A DNA stretch of 64,000 nucleotides from contig NZ_CP078078.1 in assembly GCF_023101205.1 (NCBI RefSeq), forward strand, positions 434,001 through 498,000, in the 5' to 3' direction. Shown piece by piece: positions 43,815-54,046 of the stretch (positions are counted from its first letter, which is position 1; each line of letters opens with the position of its first letter). The DNA comes from Microbacterium aurugineum (GTDB lineage Bacteria; Actinomycetota; Actinomycetes; Actinomycetales; Microbacteriaceae). Under the pieces are notes generated by a model that made no database searches, had not been told where the DNA came from, and saw only the letters and a list, made by a program, of their open reading frames with translations. A program made the translations under genes and the position numbers.

Positions 43815-43847
43815 GAGCGCCCCGTCCCGGAGGGGGACGGGGCGCTC
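43815..43847. terminator. Bidirectional hairpin terminator
   Basis: GAGCGCCCCGTCC (43815-43827) pairs perfectly with 43835-43847 around a seven-base loop. It separates the convergent antiporter and symporter genes. There is no T-tract on either side. Confidence 0.75.
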
Positions 43848-43867
43848 TGCGTGAGGCGGAACCGCGG

Positions 43868-45319
43868 TCAGCGGGCGCCGACCGGCTCCTTGTCGGAGGA
43901 GGTGTCCGCTTCCGGGGCGCCCTCGTCGTCTCCGGCGTCGTCTCCGGAGTCGTCTCCGGAGTCGTCGGCGAAGGGGAGGCCTTCGCGCGGAGCGTTGTAG
44001 AGCTCCTCATTCAGGATGCCCTCGCGCTTGGCGACGATCGTCGGGATCAGTGCCTGGCCGGCCACGTTGACCGCGGTGCGGCCCATGTCGAGGATCGGGT
44101 CGATCGCGAGCAGGAGTCCGACGCCCTCGAGCGGCAGGCCGAGAGTCGACAGTGTCAGGGTGAGCATCACGACGGCGCCCGTGGTGCCGGCGGTGGCTGC
44201 GGAGCCGACGACCGAGACGATCACGATCAGCAGGTACTGCACGAAGTTCAACTCGATGCCGAAGAACTGGGCGACGAAGATCGCGGCGATGGCGGGGTAG
44301 ATCGCCGCGCAGCCGTCCATCTTGGTGGTCGCACCGAGCGGGACGGCGAACGACGCGTACGAGCGGGGGACGCCGAGGTTGCGCTCGGTGACGCGCTCGG
44401 TGAGGGGCAGCGTGCCGATCGACGAGCGGCTGACGAAGGCGAGCTGCACGGCCGGCCAGACACCGGAGAAGTACTGCTTGATCGACAGGCCGTGCGTGCG
44501 CACCAGGACCGGGTAGACGACGAAGAGCACCAGCGCGAGGCCGATGTAGACCGCAGCCGCGAACCAGCCGAGGGAGGCCAGCTTCTCCCAGCCGTACTTG
44601 ATCACGGCCGAGCCGATGAGGCCGAAGGTGCCGATCGGGGCGATGCGGATGATCCACCACAGCACGCGCTGGATGACCTTCAGCAGCGACTCGGTGAAGA
44701 TGAGGAACGGCTCGGCCTTCTTGCCGGCCTTGAGAGCGGCGATGCCGACGACGGCCGCCACCACGATGACCTGCAGGATGTTGAAGCCGACGTTCGACGA
44801 GAAGGTGCCCTCGACAGCACCGGGCGAGGTGCTGACGGTGAGGCCGAGGAAGTTCTGCGGGATCAGGCCGAGGAGGAAGTTCCACCAGGTGCCGACCGTG
44901 TACGGGTCGCCGGGCTCGAGGCCGTCACCGGCGCGGTTGCCGGGCTGGATCACGAGGCCGAGGACGATACCGATGATGACGGCGATGAAGGCGGTGATCG
45001 CGAACCAGAGGATCGTCTGACCGGCCAGGCGGGCGGCGTTCTGCACCCGGCGCAGGTTCGAGATGCTGGCGACGATGGCAGTGAAGATCAGCGGGACGAC
45101 GGCGGCACGCAGCAGCGTGACGTACGAGCTGCCGATCGTGTCGAGGGTCGCGGACAGGCCGGTCGGGTTCTCGGCGGTGGCGCCGAGTTGGCGGCCGATC
45201 AGACCGGCGGCGATGCCGAGGACGAGGGCGGCGAGGATCTGGAAGCCGAACGACGTCAGCAGCTTCCGGACCGGTCCGCGGGTGTCAGGCGCCTTCTGCG
45301 CGCGTGCGGTGGTGCTCAT
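43868..45319 (-). CDS. Dicarboxylate/amino acid:cation symporter (DAACS)
   Basis: A 483-residue GltP/SstT-type carrier. The serine-rich reentrant loop is FVSRSSIGTLPLTERV, and the transport-domain motifs are MDGCAAIYPAIAAIFVAQ and DPILDMGRTAVNVAGQAL. It imports glutamate, aspartate, C4-dicarboxylates or serine with Na+ or H+. The C-terminal 40 residues are acidic with repeated DDSGDD units, an unusual tail. The ATG follows GGAGTCCCC. The TAGCGT-like -10 about 55 bases upstream gives it a normal leader. Confidence 0.9.
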   Translation of the reverse strand: MSTTARAQKAPDTRGPVRKLLTSFGFQILAALVLGIAAGLIGRQLGATAENPTGLSATLDTIGSSYVTLLRAAVVPLIFTAIVASISNLRRVQNAARLAGQTILWFAITAFIAVIIGIVLGLVIQPGNRAGDGLEPGDPYTVGTWWNFLLGLIPQNFLGLTVSTSPGAVEGTFSSNVGFNILQVIVVAAVVGIAALKAGKKAEPFLIFTESLLKVIQRVLWWIIRIAPIGTFGLIGSAVIKYGWEKLASLGWFAAAVYIGLALVLFVVYPVLVRTHGLSIKQYFSGVWPAVQLAFVSRSSIGTLPLTERVTERNLGVPRSYASFAVPLGATTKMDGCAAIYPAIAAIFVAQFFGIELNFVQYLLIVIVSVVGSAATAGTTGAVVMLTLTLSTLGLPLEGVGLLLAIDPILDMGRTAVNVAGQALIPTIVAKREGILNEELYNAPREGLPFADDSGDDSGDDAGDDEGAPEADTSSDKEPVGAR

Positions 45320-45444
45320 GGGGTGGGGACTCCAGGATCGCGGTGCGCCGGGTGCGCGCCATGAGGCTCAACGCTAGGACTCCCTGGGAATTCCCTGGGT
45401 GGATATGACGAAGGATGACGTGGTTCCTTCCGACGGTGGTCGGG

Positions 45445-45897
45445 TCAGCGGGAACCGTCGGCACGCGCGTCCGTCGCCGGATCGAACCATCTGAGGTCGG
45501 GGAACCGGCCGAATCCGCGGTCACGCGTGGCGAGGCGTGCACCGTTCGCCAGAGTCAACGCGGCGATATACGCGTCGGGGACGAGGTTCCCGCGGATGCC
45601 CTGGTCGACCGCGGTGAGAGTTTCGAGCCGGTTCCAGGACGGTGCGCCGGCCGTGAGCCAGTGGGTGCGCGGAGCGGCGACGAGGCTGTGGGCGAAGGCC
45701 ATCGCGGCGTCGATCGGTGCGGGCACGGTGGTGATCCGGGGGTGGGTGACGATGCGGACGAATCCGCTGAGGATCGTGTCGGAGACGCCGATCGCTTCGC
45801 GGGTCAGGGTCTGGTTGAGCCAGGGTGCGTAGGTCTGATGCTCTGCGGAGTCGGCGCGGAATGCGTAGACGAGGATGTTGACGTCGGGAACGATCAT
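45445..45897 (-). CDS. vapC: VapC-type PIN-domain toxin
   Basis: A 150-residue PIN-domain ribonuclease. The acidic active site begins with Asp5 in MIVPDVNILVYAFRADS and continues through the conserved Asp in VPDAYIAALTLANGARLATRDRGFGRF. Its ATG overlaps the antitoxin stop (ATGA), the usual toxin-antitoxin layout. The upstream in-frame extension overlaps the antitoxin gene and is not needed. The target RNA is unknown. Confidence 0.9.
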   Translation of the reverse strand: MIVPDVNILVYAFRADSAEHQTYAPWLNQTLTREAIGVSDTILSGFVRIVTHPRITTVPAPIDAAMAFAHSLVAAPRTHWLTAGAPSWNRLETLTAVDQGIRGNLVPDAYIAALTLANGARLATRDRGFGRFPDLRWFDPATDARADGSR

Positions 45898-46139
45898 CGG
45901 GTCGAGGTCTCTTCCAGTGCGTCCCACAGGGCGTCACGGTCGTCGATGTTGACGAGGAACCGTGATGTGCGCGGGTCGCCGAAGGTTGGCAGGGGCTCGC
46001 TGGGCGCAGGGGATGGATGCTTCGCCAGGTGCTCGCGGAGGGCCTCTTCGATGAAGCTCGTGAAGGTCAGGCCCTCTGCGGCTGCGCGTGCCTTGGCCTC
46101 GGTCGCGAGTGCGTCGGAGAGATTCAACGTGGTGCGCAT
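45894..46139 (-). CDS. vapB: VapB-type antitoxin
   Basis: An 81-residue antitoxin. The N-terminus (MRTTLNLSDALATEAKARAAAEGLTFTSFIEEALREHL) is a ribbon-helix-helix DNA-binding domain, and the C-terminal 35 residues (FGDPRTSRFLVNIDDRDALWDALEE) should wrap the toxin. TATGCT (46147-46152) lies seven bases before the ATG, so the mRNA is probably leaderless and the operator must overlap this promoter. It overlaps vapC by four bases. Confidence 0.87.
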   Translation of the reverse strand: MRTTLNLSDALATEAKARAAAEGLTFTSFIEEALREHLAKHPSPAPSEPLPTFGDPRTSRFLVNIDDRDALWDALEETSTR

Positions 46140-46178
46140 ACAGATGAGCATACGCGCGTGCGCAGACATCTGCTCGGG

Positions 46179-46415
46179 TCAGCGGGAGGCGAGCACCAAC
46201 AGGTCGCCGACCTCGCAGTCGAGCGCTTCGCAGATCGCCCGCAGGGTCGAGTAGCGGATGGCGCGGGCGCGGTCGTTCTTGAGCACCGACAGGTTCACGA
46301 TGCTCACCCCGACCGTGGCGCTGAGCTCCGTGAGGGTCATGCCTCTCTCTGCGAGCAGCTCGTCGAGTCGGCAGTGGATGCCGGTGAACTCGTCGTCGCT
46401 CTCGGCCGGGCTCAC
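46179..46415 (-). CDS. YozG-type XRE regulator
   Basis: A 78-residue XRE regulator of the compact Cro/CI YozG type: HCRLDELLAERGMTLTELSATVGVSIVNLSVLKNDRARAIRYSTLRAICEALDCEVGDLL. The GTG start at 46415 overlaps the stop of the upstream DUF2975 gene (GTGA). It is the third gene of an operon of two DUF2975-like membrane proteins and this regulator. Autorepression at the 37-bp dyad 47696-47732 is likely. Confidence 0.9.
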   Translation of the reverse strand: MSPAESDDEFTGIHCRLDELLAERGMTLTELSATVGVSIVNLSVLKNDRARAIRYSTLRAICEALDCEVGDLLVLASR

Positions 46416-47050
46416 ACCAGGCCCTCCGTCTCCTTCTGGAGCGCCGCCTTCTCCTGTTGGAGACGGATGCCGCGGCGGAACGCGACGGCGATCAGGCCGA
46501 CCGTCACCCCGGTGGCGAAGATCGGCGCGATGGTCCAGAACTCGATCGGGTGCACGGGCTCTCCGTCGCCGATGCCGAGCGCGGTGGTCACGCCGTTGCG
46601 TCCCATCGTCTCGAGCATGACGATCAGTATGGGGGCGGCGACGAGTGTCCAGCCGATCACGTCGAAGGCATGTGCGTTTCCGCGAACGAAGAAGCGTCCG
46701 CGGAGGAAGTTCCAGGCGACCAGCGTCACTGACGCGATGATCAGGACAGCTGCGAGAGTCCACAGAGCGATGGCGGCGATGATGGCGGTGACCGACACCA
46801 CGTTCACATCGGTCGCGAAGACCATCGCGTCCTGCGCGATCCCCTCGATGGAGAGAGCGCCGGAGTCGGTCGTCGCGGAGATCGGCTGCTCGTCGATCGG
46901 GATCGACCACGCGATTCCGGAGTCGCGGAAAGTGCTGCCGATGCGGAGCACCGTGGCGATGACAACCGTGATGAGCGCCGCGGCGGCGTAGAGGATCACG
47001 GTGATGGCATCTGCCGTTTCGGAGCGGGTGGGGGTGGCGGTGCTGAGCAT
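46412..47050 (-). CDS. DUF2975 membrane protein, second of pair
   Basis: A 212-residue membrane protein with four helices (about 18-42, 75-110, 135-155, 165-190) separated by an extracytoplasmic loop (STFRDSGIAWSIPIDEQPISATTDSG). The C-terminus FRRGIRLQQEKAALQKETEGLV matches the DUF2975 pattern of a basic linker and an acidic end. It overlaps the upstream paralogue by one base and the XRE gene by four. DUF2975/XRE pairs are widespread in Firmicutes and Actinobacteria with no settled function. Confidence 0.82.
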   Translation of the reverse strand: MLSTATPTRSETADAITVILYAAAALITVVIATVLRIGSTFRDSGIAWSIPIDEQPISATTDSGALSIEGIAQDAMVFATDVNVVSVTAIIAAIALWTLAAVLIIASVTLVAWNFLRGRFFVRGNAHAFDVIGWTLVAAPILIVMLETMGRNGVTTALGIGDGEPVHPIEFWTIAPIFATGVTVGLIAVAFRRGIRLQQEKAALQKETEGLV

Positions 47051-47673
47051 CAGACGAGTCCTTCCGTGTCACGTTCGAGGCGCCGACCGATCTCGAAGAC
47101 ACCGGCGATGAGGGCGAGGGCGAACGCCCAGCCGACCGGGGCGAGGTCGAACTGAACCAGCAGGGTCCACAGCACGTCCTCGACGCCGGGATCCGCGGCG
47201 GCCAGGTCCTGGACGACCATCGCCCGCCCGATCCCGCCGGCCAGCTGCCCGAGGAGCGCTCCGGCGAGCATCAGGCAGGCGGCGAGGCCGAAGATCCACC
47301 CGAGCGACGCACGGAAAGGTCGCGAGCGGATGAGGGACACCCCCAGCCACCAGACGCCCGCGCACAGTGCCATCGTGGCGAGTGCCGGGAGTGCGACCTC
47401 GAGGAGCAGCATCCAGCGGGCGCCGGTGGTCATCGTCGAGAACGTGACGAGGGCGGAGTCGACCGTTGCCGCGCTCACACCGGAGACGTCATCGAGTGCG
47501 GTCAGGTCGACGTCGTGGACCGGCATGAGCACCGCAGGCGCCGCGCCGAACATCTCGAACGCGGCGGAGGCGACCGCGAAGATCGCGCCGATCCCGACGC
47601 TCACGGCGCCGGTGGCGATGAGTCCGAGGGCGATCCCGTCGGCGAGTGAGGGGCGTCCTTGTCTGGTGAGCAT
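47050..47673 (-). CDS. DUF2975-like membrane protein, first of pair
   Basis: A 207-residue four-helix membrane protein. Its C-terminus (GVFEIGRRLERDTEGLV) matches that of the next gene, so the two are probably tandem paralogues. The ATG at 47673 is chosen over a longer frame because AAGGAGA lies seven bases upstream and the longer form would begin inside the promoter dyad. It is the first gene of the three-gene operon. Confidence 0.82.
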   Translation of the reverse strand: MLTRQGRPSLADGIALGLIATGAVSVGIGAIFAVASAAFEMFGAAPAVLMPVHDVDLTALDDVSGVSAATVDSALVTFSTMTTGARWMLLLEVALPALATMALCAGVWWLGVSLIRSRPFRASLGWIFGLAACLMLAGALLGQLAGGIGRAMVVQDLAAADPGVEDVLWTLLVQFDLAPVGWAFALALIAGVFEIGRRLERDTEGLV

Positions 47674-47695
47674 CGCTGTCTCCTTGACGTTGGTT

Positions 47696-47740
47696 GTTAT
47701 CGACATTCGTTAACATAACGACTGTCGATAACTCGGTCAA
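47696..47740 (-). promoter_or_regulatory. Promoter within a 37-bp dyad, DUF2975/XRE operon
   Basis: On the minus strand: -35 TTGACC (47740-47735), a 17-base spacer and -10 TATGTT (47717-47712). The dyad 47696-47732 has 17-base arms (outer part GTTATCGACA / TGTCGATAAC) matching at 16 of 17 positions around ACA. It covers the spacer, the -10 and the start region, as a repressor site would. Confidence 0.8.
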
Positions 47741-47849
47741 CCCCCGGTATGCCCACGGCGAACACGGGCATACGTGCCCGATGTGGTGGTTACTCTCGAT
47801 GTACAAGCGCTTCACGCGTCTTCGCCCCGTGCGAATAAGGAGTCACAGC

Positions 47850-50381
<2,532 letters not shown>

Positions 50382-50398
50382 GTCAGACAGGACCACGA

Positions 50399-50428
50399 GG
50401 GGCGGATGCTGCGGCATCCGCCCCTTTT
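50399..50428 (+). terminator. Intrinsic terminator of clpC
   Basis: GGGGCGGATGC (50399-50409), a four-base loop and GCATCCGCCCC (50414-50424) form a perfect 11-bp stem followed by TTTT. This is the clearest rho-independent terminator in the window. Confidence 0.9.
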
Positions 50429-50442
50429 GTGTCCCGGTCCCT

Positions 50443-50532
50443 CCTGCGAAAACCCAGACGGGATGCGATCGCCCGGGCGTGTCATGCTCACGACGCGCCG
50501 CGCCGCGAGCGAACCGTCTGGGTTTTCGCAGG
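50443..50532. repeat. Perfect 19-bp inverted repeat with 52-base spacer
   Basis: CCTGCGAAAACCCAGACGG (50443-50461) is the exact complement of 50514-50532. The 52-base spacer holds smaller GC-rich dyads. It lies between the clpC terminator and a leaderless acetyltransferase promoter that begins 12 bases later. Confidence 0.8.
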
Positions 50533-50555
50533 GGCATGGGTCATAGGCTTGTGCC

Positions 50556-51056
50556 GTGAGCGAGTACATCGTCCGGCCGGCGCGCAGCGCCGACGTCATC
50601 GGCATCCGCAACCTCCTGCAGCCCCTCGTGGAGCAGCGCATCCTGCTCGGCAAGGACCTCGCGGTACTCTACGGATCCGTGCAGGAGTTCGTCGTGGCGG
50701 AGGCGGACGGGGTGCTGATCGGCTGCGGTGCGCTGCACGTGATCTGGGAGGATCTGGGCGAGGTGCGCACCCTGCTCGTGCGCGACGACTGGTTGCATCA
50801 CGGAGTCGGTCGGGCCATCGTCGACCGGCTGGAGGAAACGGCGCGGATGCTCGGGCTCTCCCGCCTGTTCTGCCTCACCTTCGAGGTCGAGTTCTTCAGC
50901 CGTCGGGGTTTCACGCCCATCGGGGAGCAGGTCGTCGACCCCGACGTCTACTCCCAACTGCTGCGCAGCGGTGATGCCGGTGTCGAGGAGTTCCTCGACC
51001 TCGCCCACGTCAAGCCCAACACGCTCGGCAACACACGCATGCTCAAAGCGCTCTGA
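50556..51056 (+). CDS. GNAT amino-acid N-acetyltransferase (ArgA-like)
   Basis: A 166-residue GNAT protein resembling the stand-alone N-acetylglutamate synthases of actinobacteria: YIVRPARSADVIGIRNLLQPLVEQRILLGKDLAVLYGSVQEFVVAE, GCGALHVIWEDLGEVRTLLVRDDWLHHGVGRAIVD and SRRGFTPI. In mycobacteria such a protein starts arginine biosynthesis. TAGGCT (50544-50549) is six bases before the GTG, so the mRNA is probably leaderless. Assignment to ArgA rests on overall similarity and is moderately certain. Confidence 0.85.
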   Translation: MSEYIVRPARSADVIGIRNLLQPLVEQRILLGKDLAVLYGSVQEFVVAEADGVLIGCGALHVIWEDLGEVRTLLVRDDWLHHGVGRAIVDRLEETARMLGLSRLFCLTFEVEFFSRRGFTPIGEQVVDPDVYSQLLRSGDAGVEEFLDLAHVKPNTLGNTRMLKAL

Positions 51057-51126
51057 GGCGCCTCCTGCTCGACGACCGTCCGTCGGCCTCCCGGGTTGCG
51101 CAGGTGCGATCGCTTAGCCTGGACAT

Positions 51127-51771
51127 ATGCCCCGTCGTTCCGCCGCCGTCTACCGCCGTCGGCGACTGGTCGTCATCGGCGGGCTCGTCCTGCTCCTCGC
51201 GGCCATCGGTGTCGGGGTGTGGCTGCTGATCGCGAAGCCGTGGGCTTCCGCCGAGACCGGTCCGAAGCCGTCGGCGTCCTCCTCGGAGACCTCCACGCCC
51301 TCACCGTCGCCCGGGACGGCGTCTCCTTCTCCGGATCCGTCGGCCTCGCAGACACCCGCGATCGTCGCCTGTGAGGCGAAGGACGTCGAAGTCGCCGCGG
51401 TGGCCGATGCGGAGACCTATGCCGCCGGAGTCCTGCCGAAGCTCTCGATCTCCTTGACCAACAAGGGCACGAAGGACTGCACGATCGACGTCGGATCGAC
51501 GACGCAGGTGTTCACGGTGTCCAGCGGTTCGGATGTGTGGTGGCGCTCGACCGACTGCCAGAAGGACCCGAGCAGCATGATCGCGACGCTCACCGCCGGG
51601 ACGACCGTCACGAGCAAGGATCCGGTGACATGGGATCGGACGCGTTCGAGCGTCGAGACCTGCGACCAGGAGAATCGTCAGCGCGCGCCCGGTGGGGGAG
51701 CCTCGTACCATGTCGAGGTGTCGATCGGCGGGTTCACGAGCCCCAGCACGGTGCAGATCCTGCTGTACTAG
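51127..51771 (+). CDS. Membrane-anchored extracytoplasmic protein (DUF4232-like)
   Basis: A 214-residue protein with a basic N-terminus (MPRRSAAVYRRRRL), one membrane segment (about residues 14-36), a Ser/Pro/Thr-rich linker (41-78) and an extracytoplasmic domain with four cysteines (VACEAKDVEV, KDCTIDVG, STDCQKDP, ETCDQENR) that could form two disulphides. The domain resembles DUF4232-type beta-sandwiches of actinobacteria. TAGCCT (51115-51120) is six bases before the ATG. The function is unknown. Confidence 0.8.
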   Translation: MPRRSAAVYRRRRLVVIGGLVLLLAAIGVGVWLLIAKPWASAETGPKPSASSSETSTPSPSPGTASPSPDPSASQTPAIVACEAKDVEVAAVADAETYAAGVLPKLSISLTNKGTKDCTIDVGSTTQVFTVSSGSDVWWRSTDCQKDPSSMIATLTAGTTVTSKDPVTWDRTRSSVETCDQENRQRAPGGGASYHVEVSIGGFTSPSTVQILLY

Positions 51772-52109
51772 CGGCCTCCGTCTTCGAAGCGACCTCGACG
51801 GGAAGCATTCGAAATGCGTCGTCATCTGCCCTGTGGGGTGCGAATCACGGCGATGTGAGCATCGTTCGCCGCATCATGCTGACAGGTGCTCATCTTTGGG
51901 ATACCATTGAGATGACTCTCCGCATCATGCGGCACAAGCCATCCCCAGTGGCGTCGAACTACAGCGTCCCCAGCGCTTCGACATCGCCGCTCGAGAGTCC
52001 GAGGGCCCTCTCGAGTACCCCAGTCCCCAATGTGGGACTCGAGAGGGCCCCAATCGTCCCCGCGGTCGATTCCGCGCGCCGCGTCGTCCTCCGTGAATAA
52101 GCTGGAGAC
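51772..52109. other. 338-base gap without a recognisable gene, with one palindrome
   Basis: No frame here has coding character, and base composition is less GC-rich than in neighbouring genes between about 51800 and 51960. A palindrome GGGCCCTCTCGAGT (52003-52016) pairs perfectly with 52037-52050 around 20 bases. It may end the upstream transcript. The final bases hold the leaderless promoter TAAGCT (52098-52103) of the next gene. Confidence 0.6.
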
Positions 52110-52520
52110 ATGGCAGCGAAGAAGTCGAAGACCTCGAAGAAGAAGCCCGCACCCGAGGACTTCCGCTCGGATGCCCTGGCTCAGGCTCTCGAGAAGCAGG
52201 ATGTCGCTGCGGTCGCTCTCGCTCTGCGCCACGGCACCACGGTCGTGCCGCTGATCACCCCGGGCGCGCGCGACAACCCGCTCGACAGCGGGGAGGTATG
52301 GACGTACCGCGACCCGAAGACGGGTGATCTGGCCCTGCTGCTGTTCAGCGATGCGAAGAACAAGCCGGCCAACCTGCCGCCCGGCGTCGGGATCTACACC
52401 GCGGACTGGCTGCGCAAGTTCCTCTCCGCGCACCCGATCACGACGGTGTTCCTGGACATCGCCGGCCCGCACCCTATGCAGGCCGATCCCGCCGAGCTAC
52501 TCAAGGCGCTCGACGCCTGA
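52110..52520 (+). CDS. SseB-like N-terminal-domain protein
   Basis: A 136-residue soluble protein. The lysine-rich start MAAKKSKTSKKKPAPE is followed by a domain resembling the SseB N-terminal fold (DPKTGDLALLLFSDAKNKPANLPPGVGIYTADWLRKFLSAHPITTVFLDIAGPHPMQADPAELLKAL). TAAGCT (52098-52103) lies exactly six bases before the ATG. It is convergent with radA. SseB-domain proteins are widespread in actinobacteria and poorly characterised. Confidence 0.78.
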   Translation: MAAKKSKTSKKKPAPEDFRSDALAQALEKQDVAAVALALRHGTTVVPLITPGARDNPLDSGEVWTYRDPKTGDLALLLFSDAKNKPANLPPGVGIYTADWLRKFLSAHPITTVFLDIAGPHPMQADPAELLKALDA

Positions 52521-52544
52521 GACGGTCTGCGGCAGGCGCGTCGC

Positions 52545-52586
52545 CTCCCGGGCGGACCAGAACGGCTCCCGGGCGGATCAGAACGG
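52545..52586 (+). repeat. 21-bp tandem duplication at the 3' end of radA
   Basis: CTCCCGGGCGGACCAGAACGG (unit of 21 at 52545-52565) is repeated with one change at 52566-52586. The second unit contains the radA stop codon (minus strand, 52578-52580) and last codons; in the first unit the stop is altered. Confidence 0.8.
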
Positions 52587-53945
52587 CGGGATGTCGCGGT
52601 CGGATCGGCGTGAGGTGTTGCGCGCCCGCACATCGCCGAGCGCGGCACGGAGGGTCTTCGAGCGGTCGTCGACGACCTGCTCGTATCCGAGTCGCGCCGC
52701 CTCGGACCGCCGCTGCGCGGCCTGGGTCACCGGACGGATCTCGCCCGCGAGGCTGAGTTCACCGACCGCTGCGACGGTGCGCGGCACCGCGATCTGCTGG
52801 ATGGAGCCGGCCACGGCGATCGCGATGGCGAGATCGGCCGCGGGCTCGGTGAAGCGCACGCCTCCGACGGTCGACACATAGACGTCGAGAGTCCCGGTGG
52901 GGATTCCGGCGCGGCGTTCGAGGATGGCCAGCACCATCGCCACGCGCGAGGAGTCGAGGCCGTGCACGATGCGGCGCGGGTTCGGAGCGTTGCTGGGCAC
53001 GGTGAGGGCCTGCACCTCGACGGGGAGCGCGCGGCGGCCCTCGAGCGAGATCGCGACGCAGGTTCCGGGTTCGGTCGCGCCCTGAGAGAGGAAGAGCCCC
53101 GAGGGATCGGGAACCTCGGCGATGCCGTCGCCCGTCATCTCGAAGCAACCGACCTCGTCGGTCGGACCGAAGCGGTTCTTGAGAGCGCGGATGAAGCGCA
53201 GCGACGTCTGCCGATCCCCTTCGAAGTGGCAGACGACGTCGACCAGATGTTCGAGGACCCGGGGGCCGGCGACCTGGCCGTCTTTCGTGACGTGACCGAC
53301 GATGATGATCGGCAGATCGCGGTCCTTCGCGACGCGGATCAGCGTCGCGGCGACCTCACGGACCTGGCTCGGCTGACCGGCCGCGCCGTCGGTCAGCGAC
53401 GAGGAGACGGTCTGCACGGAGTCGACGATCACCAGCTGCGGCTTCACCTCGTCGATGTGCCCCAGGATTGTCGCCAGGTCGGTCTCGCTCGCCAGGTACA
53501 GTTCGTCGTGCAACGCTCCGGTGCGCTCGGCGCGCAGGCGGACCTGCCCCGGAGATTCCTCGGCGCTCGCATACAGGACCCGTCGCCCGCCGCGGGCTGC
53601 TTGGGCGGCCACCTCCAGCAGCAGCGTGGACTTGCCCACACCGGGCTCTCCGCTGAGCAGGATCGCGGCGCCGGGGACCACGCCACCGCCGAGCACGCGG
53701 TCGAACTCCCCGACCCCGCTCGAGCGCCGCGGTGCGTCTTGCGTCGTGATCTGCGTGATCGGCCGTGCCGTCCGCTCGGCGCTCGGTGCGACCGGACCCA
53801 CGCGGCGGAGGATGCCGGTCTGCGCCGCCTGTTCCTGCACCGTGCCCCACTGCTGGCACTCCCCGCAGCGTCCGACCCACTTCGCGGTCGTCCAGCCGCA
53901 TTCCGTGCAGACGTAAGCAGGAGGAGCGGGTTTTCGGGTGGCCAT
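52578..53945 (-). CDS. radA: DNA repair protein RadA
   Basis: A 455-residue branch-migration ATPase. It has an N-terminal four-cysteine zinc finger (YVCTECGWTTAKWVGRCGECQQW), a RecA-like core with Walker A GEPGVGKST, the RadA-specific KNRFG motif (FIRALKNRFGPTDEVG) and a C-terminal Lon-protease-like domain (ending near PSKTLRAALGDV). It processes recombination intermediates. TAGCCT (53952-53957) is six bases before the ATG, pointing to a leaderless mRNA. It diverges from the cyd locus. Confidence 0.95.
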   Translation of the reverse strand: MATRKPAPPAYVCTECGWTTAKWVGRCGECQQWGTVQEQAAQTGILRRVGPVAPSAERTARPITQITTQDAPRRSSGVGEFDRVLGGGVVPGAAILLSGEPGVGKSTLLLEVAAQAARGGRRVLYASAEESPGQVRLRAERTGALHDELYLASETDLATILGHIDEVKPQLVIVDSVQTVSSSLTDGAAGQPSQVREVAATLIRVAKDRDLPIIIVGHVTKDGQVAGPRVLEHLVDVVCHFEGDRQTSLRFIRALKNRFGPTDEVGCFEMTGDGIAEVPDPSGLFLSQGATEPGTCVAISLEGRRALPVEVQALTVPSNAPNPRRIVHGLDSSRVAMVLAILERRAGIPTGTLDVYVSTVGGVRFTEPAADLAIAIAVAGSIQQIAVPRTVAAVGELSLAGEIRPVTQAAQRRSEAARLGYEQVVDDRSKTLRAALGDVRARNTSRRSDRDIPPF

Positions 53946-54046
53946 GCTCTCAGGCTATCGGCGGGATCGGACATCCCTATCGGCCAGGTGTTTATTCACG
54001 GCCCGTACCTCTGGGTAAACCCGCGATCTCACGGAATACTGGTGAC

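Noticed and set aside
42047..45364. A 1105-codon plus-strand frame across the antiporter and the opposite-strand symporter genes
   Set aside because: It spans two convincing genes and their terminator in another frame; its product is low-complexity Arg/Gly/Asp sequence.
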